Below, piece after piece: positions 1 through 7,917 of a stretch of 64,000 bases of DNA (positions are counted from its first letter, which is position 1; each line of letters starts with the position of its first letter). The notes beneath the pieces were generated by a model. The model ran no database searches, was not told the DNA's origin, and worked only from the letters and a program-made list of their open reading frames with translations. The stretch is from UBA8389 sp035719105 (GTDB lineage Bacteria; Bacteroidota; Bacteroidia; Bacteroidales; UBA1402), in assembly GCA_035719105.1 (NCBI GenBank), contig DASTGN010000008.1, positions 248,001-312,000 on the forward strand, given 5' to 3'. The position numbers and the translations under genes were made by a program.

Positions 1-801
1 GCCGATGCACTGGAAAAACACTTGACTCGTCTCATGGATTCGTTCAAGCTCGGCAATGCCATCAAAAACGGCATTCCTGTAGCCATTGTTGGTGAAACAA
101 ACGCTGGCAAATCCACGCTGCTCAACATTCTGCTCAACGAAGAGAAAGCTATTGTCTCCAACATCCACGGCACCACCCGAGACTTTATCGAAGACACCGT
201 CACCATTGGCGGCATCACGTTCCGTTTCATCGACACCGCCGGTCTTCGAAAGACTTCGGATGAAATCGAGAAACTGGGCATCGAACGCACCTACCAGAAA
301 ATCGAACAAGCTTCAATTATTCTCTGGATCATCGATTCCACCAGTGTTTCAGAACACATTGAATGGATGGCCGATAAAATCATTCCGCGCACTGAAGGCA
401 AGAACTTGCTGGTGGTTTTCAACAAGTCGGATAAAATTACCAAGGAGGAACAGGTGGTGCTGAACGATTTGTTCCACCATTATTCTCAAACCCGAATTCA
501 TCTTTCTGCGAAGAAAAATGAAAATATCGATCACCTCCGTGCCAAATTGCTCGAAATTGCTGGCCTTCCCGAAATTGAAAAGCAAGATGTTGTCGTAACC
601 AACCTACGTCATTTCGAAGCCCTTTCCCAGGCTCACGAGTCAATACTTCGCGTACAGGTTGGTCTTGAGAACAACCAGTCGGGTGATTTCCTCTCCCAAG
701 ACTTGCGCGAATGCTTGCATTATTTGGGCCAAATTACGGGTCTTATTACTACCGACGAAGTGCTTCATCACATTTTCAAAAATTTCTGCATCGGAAAGTA
801 A
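1..801 (+). CDS. mnmE: tRNA modification GTPase MnmE (TrmE), 3' part
   Basis: This is the C-terminal part of MnmE, which with MnmG installs the carboxymethylaminomethyl group on U34 of certain tRNAs in the cytoplasm. The reading frame is open to the first base, so the start lies outside the window; 266 codons are visible of a family length of roughly 450-460. The G domain is clear: P-loop GETNAGKST, switch GTTRD, DTAG and NKSD in order. The protein ends in the family-typical F-C-I-G-K, whose Cys is a conserved catalytic-loop residue. The last 18 bases are duplicated at 9310-9327, so the stop codon and tail are part of an integration site that keeps the gene intact after insertion. Confidence 0.97.
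   Translation, partial: ADALEKHLTRLMDSFKLGNAIKNGIPVAIVGETNAGKSTLLNILLNEEKAIVSNIHGTTRDFIEDTVTIGGITFRFIDTAGLRKTSDEIEKLGIERTYQKIEQASIILWIIDSTSVSEHIEWMADKIIPRTEGKNLLVVFNKSDKITKEEQVVLNDLFHHYSQTRIHLSAKKNENIDHLRAKLLEIAGLPEIEKQDVVVTNLRHFEALSQAHESILRVQVGLENNQSGDFLSQDLRECLHYLGQITGLITTDEVLHHIFKNFCIGK
784..801 (+). other. attL: left 18-bp attachment repeat
   Basis: These 18 bases encode the last five residues (F-C-I-G-K) and stop of mnmE and are repeated exactly at 9310-9327. A repeat that rebuilds the end of a housekeeping gene is the usual footprint of a site-specific tyrosine integrase. Confidence 0.88.
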
Positions 802-816
802 CCACTCCCCTATTTT

Positions 817-877
817 AAAGGCTTCAGCAGCTAAAATGCATGATTGATAAGCGTTTTAGCTGTTTTTGTTATGCCTT
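817..877 (+). repeat. 61-bp hairpin-forming repeat, left copy
   Basis: This stretch aligns without gaps to 9893-9953 in the same orientation, with about 51 of 61 bases identical by my hand count. Both copies have an outer arm pair (AAAGGC and ATGCCTT) and an inner stem built on CAGCYAAAATG and its complement, followed by T5. The left copy lies just inside the island, the other about 570 bp beyond its right end. Confidence 0.6.
828..867 (+). terminator. Rho-independent terminator after mnmE
   Basis: CAGCTAAAATGC (828-839) pairs with GCGTTTTAGCTG (851-862) and is followed by TTTTT. It lies 27 bp after the mnmE stop and would end mnmE transcription. It lies inside the island, so the island seems to supply the terminator. 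Confidence 0.75.
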
Positions 878-947
878 TGTTATACCTTTTGTAGCAGAAT
901 TCTTGTCACTATTGTTGCACTACTTTACTATTCAGCAGACCTTTATT

Positions 948-1033
948 GTTACTAGGGCCAAATCACCAACGAAGAACAACGAATTATACTCAATTACAAC
1001 GAAGTATACTGAGTTTGGCCCATTATTAGTAAC
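948..1033. promoter_or_regulatory. Repeat cluster at the island's left end, candidate Int/Xis binding sites
   Basis: Two 15-bp direct repeats, ACAACGAAKTATACT, lie at 976-990 and 996-1010, exactly 20 bp apart (about two helical turns). They are framed by inverted arms GTTACTAGGGCCAAA (948-962) and TTTGGCCC plus TAGTAAC (1014-1033). Ordered repeats between an att site and an excisionase-like gene fit arm-type integrase or directionality-factor sites; they could also be an operator for the 1054 gene. Confidence 0.4.
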
Positions 1034-1053
1034 AAAGACAAAATCTAACAACT

Positions 1054-1431
1054 ATGAGCAGTAACATCATCGTCATACGCATTTGTGAGCATTGTCATCA
1101 AGAGTTTAATGCAAAAACCACTACTACACGTTTTTGCTCTTTAAAATGCAGTAGTAGGAATTATAAAAAGCGAACGAGGGAATATAAGATCCAACAGGCT
1201 AAAATGGATTATACCGAAAAGAAAATGTGTTCTACGAAGGATATTGAATCAACTAATATCAAACCGTATTTGAGTATTAAGGAAGCTTGCCTTTTACTTG
1301 GAGCTGGTGATAGCACAATTAGAAAACTTATCAAGCAAGGTTCAATCAAGACTTTTTTTACTGGTGGAAAGCATTTGATTCGAAGGCCGGATCTTGAGAG
1401 TTTGTTCACTAACATCTTCAAATACAAATGA
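1054..1431 (+). CDS. Excisionase-like zinc-finger/HTH DNA-binding protein
   Basis: This 125-residue protein has an N-terminal Cys4 cluster (C11, C14, C28, C32, pattern CxxC...CxxxC) followed by basic residues. A C-terminal winged or MerR-like helix-turn-helix spans about residues 71-115 (YLSIKEACLLLG then STIRKLIKQGSIKTF). That HTH type is used by excisionases and recombination directionality factors of Bacteroidota mobile elements. It is the first gene after attL and reads into the island. The inferred role is excision and regulation of the integrase; a simple island repressor is the alternative. An earlier overlapping frame (840-1064) has no recognisable content. Confidence 0.75.
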   Translation: MSSNIIVIRICEHCHQEFNAKTTTTRFCSLKCSSRNYKKRTREYKIQQAKMDYTEKKMCSTKDIESTNIKPYLSIKEACLLLGAGDSTIRKLIKQGSIKTFFTGGKHLIRRPDLESLFTNIFKYK

Positions 1432-1653
1432 TAATATATCTATTTAAATAATTATTAGAGAACGCATCTGAAATAGGTAAAGCAAGAACCACTAGGAGAC
1501 TTCAAAGAATATCTGAGTATTTCTATATAGAAGGAATAAAAAAAACATTAATACATTTATTATTGTTTCTGTAGCACAATTTATCACATATAATTCACTA
1601 AGGCAATTAGACTGGTCATAGCACTTTATACCATAGACTGACATTCCCTTTAT

Positions 1654-4206
1654 CTAAATAATCTCATATTCTCCTGTTGAATGTTTAACTGGAATAACCT
1701 CAATGGTTGATCCCAACCTAATCAATTTTCCACTAAGAGTTGTCCAACCTTCATATTCATCTGAATAGAAATAACCTTTTAAATGATTTTCTTTAACATA
1801 CTTCACCTGAATTTTACTACCATAATCGAGTTCTTCAGATTGTTCGAGATATTCTGTTCTTGTTAAGGATATAGTCTGCTTTTCATCATTAATCTCTAAA
1901 ATATAAAATTGTAAACTTTCACCAATAGGCAAGTAATAAGGTAAATCATCCTTTTCAACAAATGTATAATTTGAGATAAACTTTCTTAAAATAAATGCCT
2001 GAACAGTAAAACCGTTTTGTGTTAATTCAATTTGAGCACTATTCTCAAAGTAACCAATAACTTTGCCACTTACAGGCTCGTCTTCATTTATTGAAGACGC
2101 CCAATCATTAAACATATGAGTATATTGTCTTTTGATACTAAATTTTAAACTGTTTTTATCTGCATCAAATCCAGAAACTACTGCTTTAATTTTGTCACCT
2201 TGTTTATAAAGATTTTCAAATCTTCCAACTGATCCGTAGCCAATTTCAAACCAATGAATAAAACCTGATTTTGTTCCGCTTGGATATTTAACCGCAAATC
2301 CTTTTTCGGGAACAATCTTAATTATTTCAACATCAACAGCTTTATCAACATTTGCATCAAAAAATTCAAGCTCTGGTGTTTTGAACATGCGTTTTATCGA
2401 AACATCAATTCTTCTTTTATCAACATCTATCGAAATAACCTTGACTTCAACTTTGTCATCGACCTTATATTTGGACGTAGTACATTCACTAATATCCCAT
2501 GATATTTCTTGTCTTGCAAATCCACATTCAAGACCTTCTTCAATTTCACAAACTATCGAGAATTCATTAATCTGTTTTACAATAACAGTTTTAATATCGC
2601 TTGGTTGTAAGCTTCTAAAAGTTTTGCTTTCCCAAGGATTAATAAGTTTTGCTAAACGTCCAACAAAATTTGACGATAATGAATTAAAATTATCAATAAC
2701 AACACTTATTTCAGTTCCTATTGGAAATTTTGTATTCAAGTCAATGAAACGACTTGGTGTTGCTTTGAATCTTGGTATATAAATCCAATTCTTTAATTCG
2801 GGTGTTGAAACCTTTAAACCATGTTGTATTCCCTGTTTATCAATTTGTGTTTTCTCTACCTTACAAGAGTAAACTTTATTTGCGTCTAATATAGCTTCAA
2901 TAAAATGTTTTGGGTCTGAAACAGTCCCTTTGTTTGATAATATGATATGCTGTTTATCACTTTCAAATTCCGATATTGCTAAATAAAGCTCATCTTCAAT
3001 TTTAAAAACTTTTCTTGCATCTGAAATTTCAATGTCTGAAAGTAAATTATTCGCTATTTCAAATTTCAAACCAAAAACATTTATAACAATTGTATCTTTT
3101 TGAACACTATCAATAATAGCAGGAACTAAAATGCCGTTTTCATTATGTTCTTTGAATCGCTCCCATGCCAAATAAGCTATTGTAGCTTTGTTAGGTCTTA
3201 ATGAATAGCATGTTACAATATATTCCTGACCTTCAGACGATATGCATTTAATTTTAGGATTCTTGTTTATTTGATCAAATCCTTTTGAGTGGGTAAGTAT
3301 ATTAATAACTGCAGTGGCTCTTTCATAACCATTACTACCTCTAGCTAATACATAAACAGAGTTATAATTTTCAGATGAGTAATAGTCTGCCCATTTTGTG
3401 TAAGCAGTTGCACCTTGACTTTCCCAAGTTTCATCTTTACCAACGAGTATTACTCCAACTTTATAGTTTTTAGACTTAAATTTCAGATTTGTTCTTTCAT
3501 CAAATTCTCTTGTAGCAAGTTCTTTAAACCAATTTAAAAAACTATTAGCCTCAGTATTAAATTCTGCGCTTGGCGGTAATGTATCAATTAGTTCACCGTA
3601 AAAATGGAATTCAGGTAAAAGCAGATTCATGAAAAGTCCTCTTTCATTTGTCGGAACAAGCATTTCAAATTCCTTTTTTGTTTCATCATCAAACTCATTT
3701 AGCTTTTTGCGGAAAATAGTCAAGACTTCTTTTCTGTTATTCCTTAATATGATGTGAGTTGTAAGTAAATCAATAGCTTTGGATGAAGGCTTGTTCAAAT
3801 AATCTTTTGCCTTAGCAATTAAGCCAGTTTGAACATAGTTCAGAGTTGCGTTGTAGAAATTTAGATTGTGGTCTTTTTTATTAAAGCTTAAACAGATTAT
3901 TGCCTCATTTTCACTTAATATATTTTGCTGGTTTTCTGCTGTAACCCATTGAATTTTACAATTAGGCAAAATTGGGGTTTCAAAATTTTTATTATAATCC
4001 TGAATTATACTACTTATAGTACCCTGATATTCTTGTTCAACGCTGAATTTTCTTATGCCTTTGCCAGCCCAACCAAAAAATGCAACAATGTCAGCCAATA
4101 CAATTTTCCCTTTTGACCATACCTCGCCAAAAAGATAGATATAACCAAATGCGATAAGTAAAGGTGTTACACCGAATATTAAAATGTTTTTTAGTAATTC
4201 GTTCAT
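1654..4206 (-). CDS. Membrane-anchored multi-S1/OB-fold domain protein, unknown function
   Basis: This 850-residue protein starts with a hydrophobic segment (about residues 8-26) that would anchor it with the rest in the cytoplasm. Residues 60-350 are unfamiliar. From about 355 to the end I see up to six OB/S1-like units (near 355-425, 442-522, 535-607, 618-695, 706-785, 793-850). The third and fourth show the S1 ending most clearly: VDDKVEVKVISIDVDKRRIDVSIKR and QGDKIKAVVSGFDADKN. S1 domains usually bind RNA. Its ATG overlaps the stop of the upstream 79-residue gene (ATGA), so the two are translationally coupled. I know no named family for the whole protein; as island cargo, an RNA-directed defence role is inference. 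Confidence 0.72.
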   Translation of the reverse strand: MNELLKNILIFGVTPLLIAFGYIYLFGEVWSKGKIVLADIVAFFGWAGKGIRKFSVEQEYQGTISSIIQDYNKNFETPILPNCKIQWVTAENQQNILSENEAIICLSFNKKDHNLNFYNATLNYVQTGLIAKAKDYLNKPSSKAIDLLTTHIILRNNRKEVLTIFRKKLNEFDDETKKEFEMLVPTNERGLFMNLLLPEFHFYGELIDTLPPSAEFNTEANSFLNWFKELATREFDERTNLKFKSKNYKVGVILVGKDETWESQGATAYTKWADYYSSENYNSVYVLARGSNGYERATAVINILTHSKGFDQINKNPKIKCISSEGQEYIVTCYSLRPNKATIAYLAWERFKEHNENGILVPAIIDSVQKDTIVINVFGLKFEIANNLLSDIEISDARKVFKIEDELYLAISEFESDKQHIILSNKGTVSDPKHFIEAILDANKVYSCKVEKTQIDKQGIQHGLKVSTPELKNWIYIPRFKATPSRFIDLNTKFPIGTEISVVIDNFNSLSSNFVGRLAKLINPWESKTFRSLQPSDIKTVIVKQINEFSIVCEIEEGLECGFARQEISWDISECTTSKYKVDDKVEVKVISIDVDKRRIDVSIKRMFKTPELEFFDANVDKAVDVEIIKIVPEKGFAVKYPSGTKSGFIHWFEIGYGSVGRFENLYKQGDKIKAVVSGFDADKNSLKFSIKRQYTHMFNDWASSINEDEPVSGKVIGYFENSAQIELTQNGFTVQAFILRKFISNYTFVEKDDLPYYLPIGESLQFYILEINDEKQTISLTRTEYLEQSEELDYGSKIQVKYVKENHLKGYFYSDEYEGWTTLSGKLIRLGSTIEVIPVKHSTGEYEII

Positions 4207-4442
4207 TTTTTATTTTCCTTTAGTCGATTGTATTCCTCTACACAAACAGGACTATCACAGATGTAGTCAAACGTTTTTGCTTGTCTTGGGATAATAAGTT
4301 GGATATTTCCCAATGAAATTACCTTTGAACATACTTTGCAAATTCGTTGTCCATTTTCAATTGGCTTCATTTCTTCAATAGATTCAAGCAACTTTTGCAA
4401 GTCTTCATTAAAAACGGCGGGGATTTTGTATTTCTCAGTCAT
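4203..4442 (-). CDS. Small Cys-pair protein coupled to the S1 protein
   Basis: This is a 79-residue soluble protein with C35-x2-C38 and C62-x4-C67, a plausible treble-clef or zinc-ribbon arrangement, between a charged N-terminus and a Lys-rich C-terminus. Its stop overlaps the start of the 850-residue S1 protein by 4 bp (ATGA), which argues that it is real and made in stoichiometry with it. I do not recognise the family. It may be an adaptor or regulator of the S1 protein. Confidence 0.68.
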   Translation of the reverse strand: MTEKYKIPAVFNEDLQKLLESIEEMKPIENGQRICKVCSKVISLGNIQLIIPRQAKTFDYICDSPVCVEEYNRLKENKK

Positions 4443-4556
4443 GTATATTAGTTCTTGATTTTATGCCATTCACGCTTTTCAACTACGGATTACCCGATCG
4501 CTTGCGCCTAATAGTGTTATTGGGTGTTAAAGGTCTTTTAGAATGAGTTTTACATA

Positions 4557-5258
4557 TCAAATTTTTGCAACTCTCAAGTTATAAACTCTTATCCAACTTT
4601 CATGTTCTTCTTTCAAAAATCTAACGATATCATCAATCAATCCATCATCAATAGCCTCAGGTTTGCCATGCATAAATTCATTGCGCCTATGCTGTATTCG
4701 TACTAAAAAATCTGCAATGTTTTGAAAACCAAGATTCTTTAGATCTTTAAAGTAAGAATCATCTTCCCCGAACAGGATTTTGTATAATTCGTTAGTTCGA
4801 GAAGAAATGCTCTGGTATCGCTTAAAAAGATTTTGGCTAATTGATAATGGCAAGTCTTTCATTGCACTATTTAACAACCGCTCAATACGCGTTTCAAAAT
4901 ATGTCCAAAAAACTAATACGATGATTGCCTTTGCGGCTGGTCTTTTATCTTTATTTAAAAATGTATATTGATCCAAATTCGACTCAGGTCTCATCCATTC
5001 ATACTCAAGCATATTTAGATATATATAATCTTCATATCTTCCTTCTGCTCCGGCAAATGCATTAACAGGTATTTCAAATGTTACTCCATTTTGATCTTTT
5101 ACTACAATGAAACGTTGACTTGAAATTATGCTTTTGCATACAGGACATTGTCCTTCAACTTTTCTAATTCCACTACAATTGCCACAAATAATATAGTCAT
5201 TCCATAAAGATGTCCATGATTTATTGATATTCAGATTATCGAACCAGTATTTTTCCAT
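4557..5258 (-). CDS. Zinc-ribbon plus HEPN-like protein (candidate ribonuclease)
   Basis: This 233-residue protein has an N-terminal zinc ribbon (C25, C28, C38, C41; CGNC...CPVC) and then a mostly helical C-terminal half. That half contains FWTYFETRIERLL near 117-129 and RRNEFMHG at 191-198. R192-N193-x3-H197 fits the HEPN active-site motif RX4-6H with the usual polar residue after Arg. HEPN domains are frequent RNases of toxin, abortive-infection and CRISPR systems; some are inactive. It lies 114 bp upstream of the Cys-pair/S1 gene pair on the same strand, so the three may be one unit. The family assignment rests on the motif and helix pattern only. Confidence 0.7.
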   Translation of the reverse strand: MEKYWFDNLNINKSWTSLWNDYIICGNCSGIRKVEGQCPVCKSIISSQRFIVVKDQNGVTFEIPVNAFAGAEGRYEDYIYLNMLEYEWMRPESNLDQYTFLNKDKRPAAKAIIVLVFWTYFETRIERLLNSAMKDLPLSISQNLFKRYQSISSRTNELYKILFGEDDSYFKDLKNLGFQNIADFLVRIQHRRNEFMHGKPEAIDDGLIDDIVRFLKEEHESWIRVYNLRVAKI

Positions 5259-5647
5259 AAGAGTTTATTCGTGCCTCGCTTATCTTTCTTACAAAGCTGT
5301 AATAATTGCCTAGCAGCAATTTTGCAAGGAGTTGCTTCAACAAAGAGATTAATAATTATAAATTATTCGATTTCAGACTAATTTCCGCCTGCTAAAGTAC
5401 AAATTAATTTGTTTTTTACATGTTTTTTTAGTTTAATATTCACATTCAATTCATTAAATCATAGACTTTTTTCTGGTGGGCTTTTTAAATACTAATTCGA
5501 GTGTTCTATATAAACGATTTCTACTGTCCTATTACTAATTCTGGAGAGTGACACCAATACAAGCATAATAATGGTTTAAAACAAAGTTATACAAGCCTAG
5601 TCGTGTAATTATCATTAGAAACTCAATACTGGAATTCTATTTTCTAG
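5259..5647. other. A+T-rich intergenic region with no gene
   Basis: No coding frame of interest was found. It should hold the minus-strand promoter of the zinc-ribbon/HEPN gene; TTAATTTG on the minus strand (near 5400-5407) is close to the Bacteroidota -7 box TANNTTTG, but no clear -33 box was seen. Confidence 0.35.
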
Positions 5648-6043
5648 TTAAGATAGATCATCCTCATCAAAAGGTTCAATATAACTTTTCAAATTTAAAG
5701 ATGGTTCTTCGTTCCAAAGTTCATTTAAGGTTCTGAAACAACAATTGTAAATTGCTTCAATCTTTGTCATTCCTTTATCTTGAATGCGATAATTATTAGC
5801 GAATTCAAAAGAACAGTAATTATTCTGACATCTCATTTCTGTGAGGGAATAAGTATTCTCTATTGATTGGACTAAAGCCATAAGGTAATTCCAATTTGAT
5901 TCAAAATGGACGTCTGACAGTTTCTGAATTTTTTCAACATTTTTACGATGGACATCTTCTGAAAGAAAAAAGCTATTTTGATTCTTTGAGATAAACCGTT
6001 TAAAATATTGATTCATTTCTTGTATTTGCACGGAGTTGTTCAT
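5648..6043 (-). CDS. Hypothetical protein downstream of the integrase
   Basis: This is a 131-residue soluble protein, rich in Asn and aromatic residues, with Cys pairs (RCQNNYC, NCC) and an acidic end (FDEDDLS). It starts 17 bp after the integrase stop on the same strand, so it is very likely cotranscribed with it. I do not recognise the family. Position suggests a recombination or element-maintenance role, but nothing in the residues shows a function. Confidence 0.65.
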   Translation of the reverse strand: MNNSVQIQEMNQYFKRFISKNQNSFFLSEDVHRKNVEKIQKLSDVHFESNWNYLMALVQSIENTYSLTEMRCQNNYCSFEFANNYRIQDKGMTKIEAIYNCCFRTLNELWNEEPSLNLKSYIEPFDEDDLS

Positions 6044-6060
6044 GATTTAAAATTGACGGT

Positions 6061-7206
6061 TCAACAATAAAGTTCTGGAATCCTTGATGCTGCTTCTATC
6101 TTTTTCTTACTGATAACATGTCCATATATTTCTGTGGTTTTCAAATTCTTATGCCCAAGTAGCTTTGAGACTGTATAAATGTCCGTTCCGTGAGTAAGTT
6201 GAAGAGTTGCGAAACTATGCCTAGCGCAATGGAATGTTATATGTTTTGTTATTCCTGCTTTTAAAACCCATTTGGCAAGCAATTTGTTTTTATCTGCACC
6301 ATACTCCAAACCATCAAAGACTAAACCCTTATCATTTTTTCTTTCACCAAGCATCTTGATGGCCTGTTCTGGTACGGGCAAGTTTTCCGCTCCTTTAGTT
6401 TTCTTTTGAGTATAGATAATTGAATAACCATTCTGCTCATCGTAATTGATTTTTTCCCAAGTGAGAGCTTGAACATCGGAAAAACGAAGACCAGTCAAGG
6501 CACTAAAAATGAATGCAGACTTCATAATCGGATATTCACACTCAGTTTTAAAAAGGGTTTGTAGTTCCTCAAATGTCAGATACTCTCTGTGCGTTTCTTC
6601 TTCCTTTATGCATTTCACTCTAGTTACAGGGTTATCCCTAATCATTTTACAGTTGTAGGCTTCTTTTAATGCGGCTCTCACCTTATTAAAATAAGATAGT
6701 GCACTATTCTGAGAAAGCTGACCACCATTGCGTTTAACTGACTTATTTTTCCCAAGTAGATACTTTTTGAATCCTTCGAGAAAATCATCATCAACTTTGT
6801 CAATCGGAATATCATAGCCATTGCAATACGCTGTAAGGTGTTTAAATGCACTCAACCAATTTCCATAGTTGCCATTTGAACTATATCTCTTTTGGACTTC
6901 AGATTCAAAAAACTTCAGAAAACTGATTTGTCCTTTTACCTTACTGACAAATCCATGACTTGTACTTTGAAAATCGAGAAGCTTCTGGGCTTTAATTGAT
7001 TCAGCCAATAGCAAGGTTTCTTTGTTGTGCTGTTTTTGTAATGCTGAATTCGGCTTGTGGTACAGAAATAAGTCTAGAAACTCATATTCTCGCTTTTTGT
7101 TTGTACCATGATAGTACATAAGGTATAGACTTACTTTTCTCGATCTACCTTTTTCGAGACTGTCCTTGGAGATCACCCCAACACGCTTTTGCAGATAAAT
7201 TTTCAT
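6061..7206 (-). CDS. int: Tyrosine site-specific integrase
   Basis: This 381-residue integrase of the Bacteroidota phage/transposon type has an N-terminal arm-binding region (about 1-90), a SAM-like core-binding domain (about 90-190) and a catalytic domain. The catalytic residues are all present: R241 in the TGLRFSDVQ block, a Lys in the YTQKKTKG strand (about 267-271), H326-x2-R329, H352 in LLGHKN and the nucleophile Y361. It reads toward the island interior, away from attR, and is followed at 17 bp by the 131-residue gene. It is the enzyme expected to recombine the 18-bp mnmE site. Confidence 0.95.
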   Translation of the reverse strand: MKIYLQKRVGVISKDSLEKGRSRKVSLYLMYYHGTNKKREYEFLDLFLYHKPNSALQKQHNKETLLLAESIKAQKLLDFQSTSHGFVSKVKGQISFLKFFESEVQKRYSSNGNYGNWLSAFKHLTAYCNGYDIPIDKVDDDFLEGFKKYLLGKNKSVKRNGGQLSQNSALSYFNKVRAALKEAYNCKMIRDNPVTRVKCIKEEETHREYLTFEELQTLFKTECEYPIMKSAFIFSALTGLRFSDVQALTWEKINYDEQNGYSIIYTQKKTKGAENLPVPEQAIKMLGERKNDKGLVFDGLEYGADKNKLLAKWVLKAGITKHITFHCARHSFATLQLTHGTDIYTVSKLLGHKNLKTTEIYGHVISKKKIEAASRIPELYC

Positions 7207-7209
7207 TGT

Positions 7210-7256
7210 GAATTCGGTTTTTGTGACGATTTATACTGTAACCGTCAGCCGAATTC
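7210..7256. promoter_or_regulatory. Inverted repeat over the integrase leader
   Basis: GAATTCGG (7210-7217) and CCGAATTC (7249-7256) are perfect inverted arms, extended by TGACG (7224-7228) and CGTCA (7243-7247). The element ends 3 bp before the integrase start, so it could be an operator or an RNA hairpin limiting integrase translation. Confidence 0.45.
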
Positions 7257-7917
7257 TTTATCAAGGCAACAAAAACACCTATTAATGTGGCGTTTACATA
7301 GATATTTGTTCTTAATATTAGTTTCTGGCACAGAATGTAACGTGGTCATTTGTTCAATATCTTAAGTTTCTTCAAATTCTTCATTTCTCCAAATTCATTG
7401 ACAACAATATGAACCATGAATCAATATAAAAGTAGATATGCAATTAGAACCAAATAATAAAAGCGTTATAAAGTGATTGCCTTTAATTCGTTCCTGTCCA
7501 TATTAAAATACAGCCCATGAACAAACTAAATTATTTATTTACTTATGCTTATGGATAACAAGGAGGGATTTACAATATATTATACTAGATCGAGAATCTC
7601 TTAAAAAAAGAAATGAACAAACTGAAGATTCTGATCAAACTGAAGATTGTCCAATACTTAATGTAAGACTTTTTTATTAAAAAAGCAAATGCTGTAAACA
7701 GCAATTACCAATGCAGTAAAAATGGCAACTAGTAATACAGTAAAATCGGCAACAGGTAAAAATGGATTACACCGAAAATAGTGCCGACTCTAAATTTGCG
7801 GGAAATGGATAAAGTTCACAAATTAAATTTTGGGGAAATGGATGATTTATCTGTTTTAAATTTGCGGGAAAAAGAATATAACCTTATTTTTGTCCTCTAA
7901 ATTAGGACTATAATGTT
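7257..7917. other. Gene-poor, repeat-rich intergenic region
   Basis: No convincing gene was found. The stretch holds three sets of short tandem repeats: CAAACTGAAGATT twice, 18 bp apart (7619-7631, 7637-7649); a 20-bp pair (7710-7729, 7734-7753); and three 33-bp units just before the ATPase gene. A 20-base stretch near 7759-7778 (AAAATGGATTACACCGAAAA) matches 1202-1221 inside the excisionase-like gene with one difference, which suggests duplicated or decayed material. Confidence 0.5.
7791..7889. repeat. Three 33-bp tandem repeats upstream of the ATPase gene
   Basis: The core TAAATTTGCGGGAAATGGAT starts at 7791, with variants at 7824 and 7857, an exact 33-bp period. In one frame the units read as an 11-residue repeat beginning LNLREM / LNFGEM / LNLREK, ending at a stop at 7900. 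They may be protein-binding iterons in the ATPase promoter or the tail of a decayed gene. Confidence 0.6.

Noticed and set aside
840..1064. Short plus-strand frame upstream of the excisionase-like gene
   Set aside because: It covers the terminator and repeat cluster, has no recognisable content and overlaps the next start.
4443..4556. Possible integron attC-like element between the Cys-pair gene and the zinc-ribbon/HEPN gene
   Set aside because: The stretch has ACCC/GGGT complementary pieces and a CGCTTGCGCC core, but no pair of sites fitting RYYYAAC and GTTRRRY in the right places, and no integron integrase is in the window.
7550..7680. Short coding remnant with a repeated QTED motif before the ATPase
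   Set aside because: Frames are broken by stops and no start with usable context or family resemblance was found; recorded only as repeat-rich sequence.
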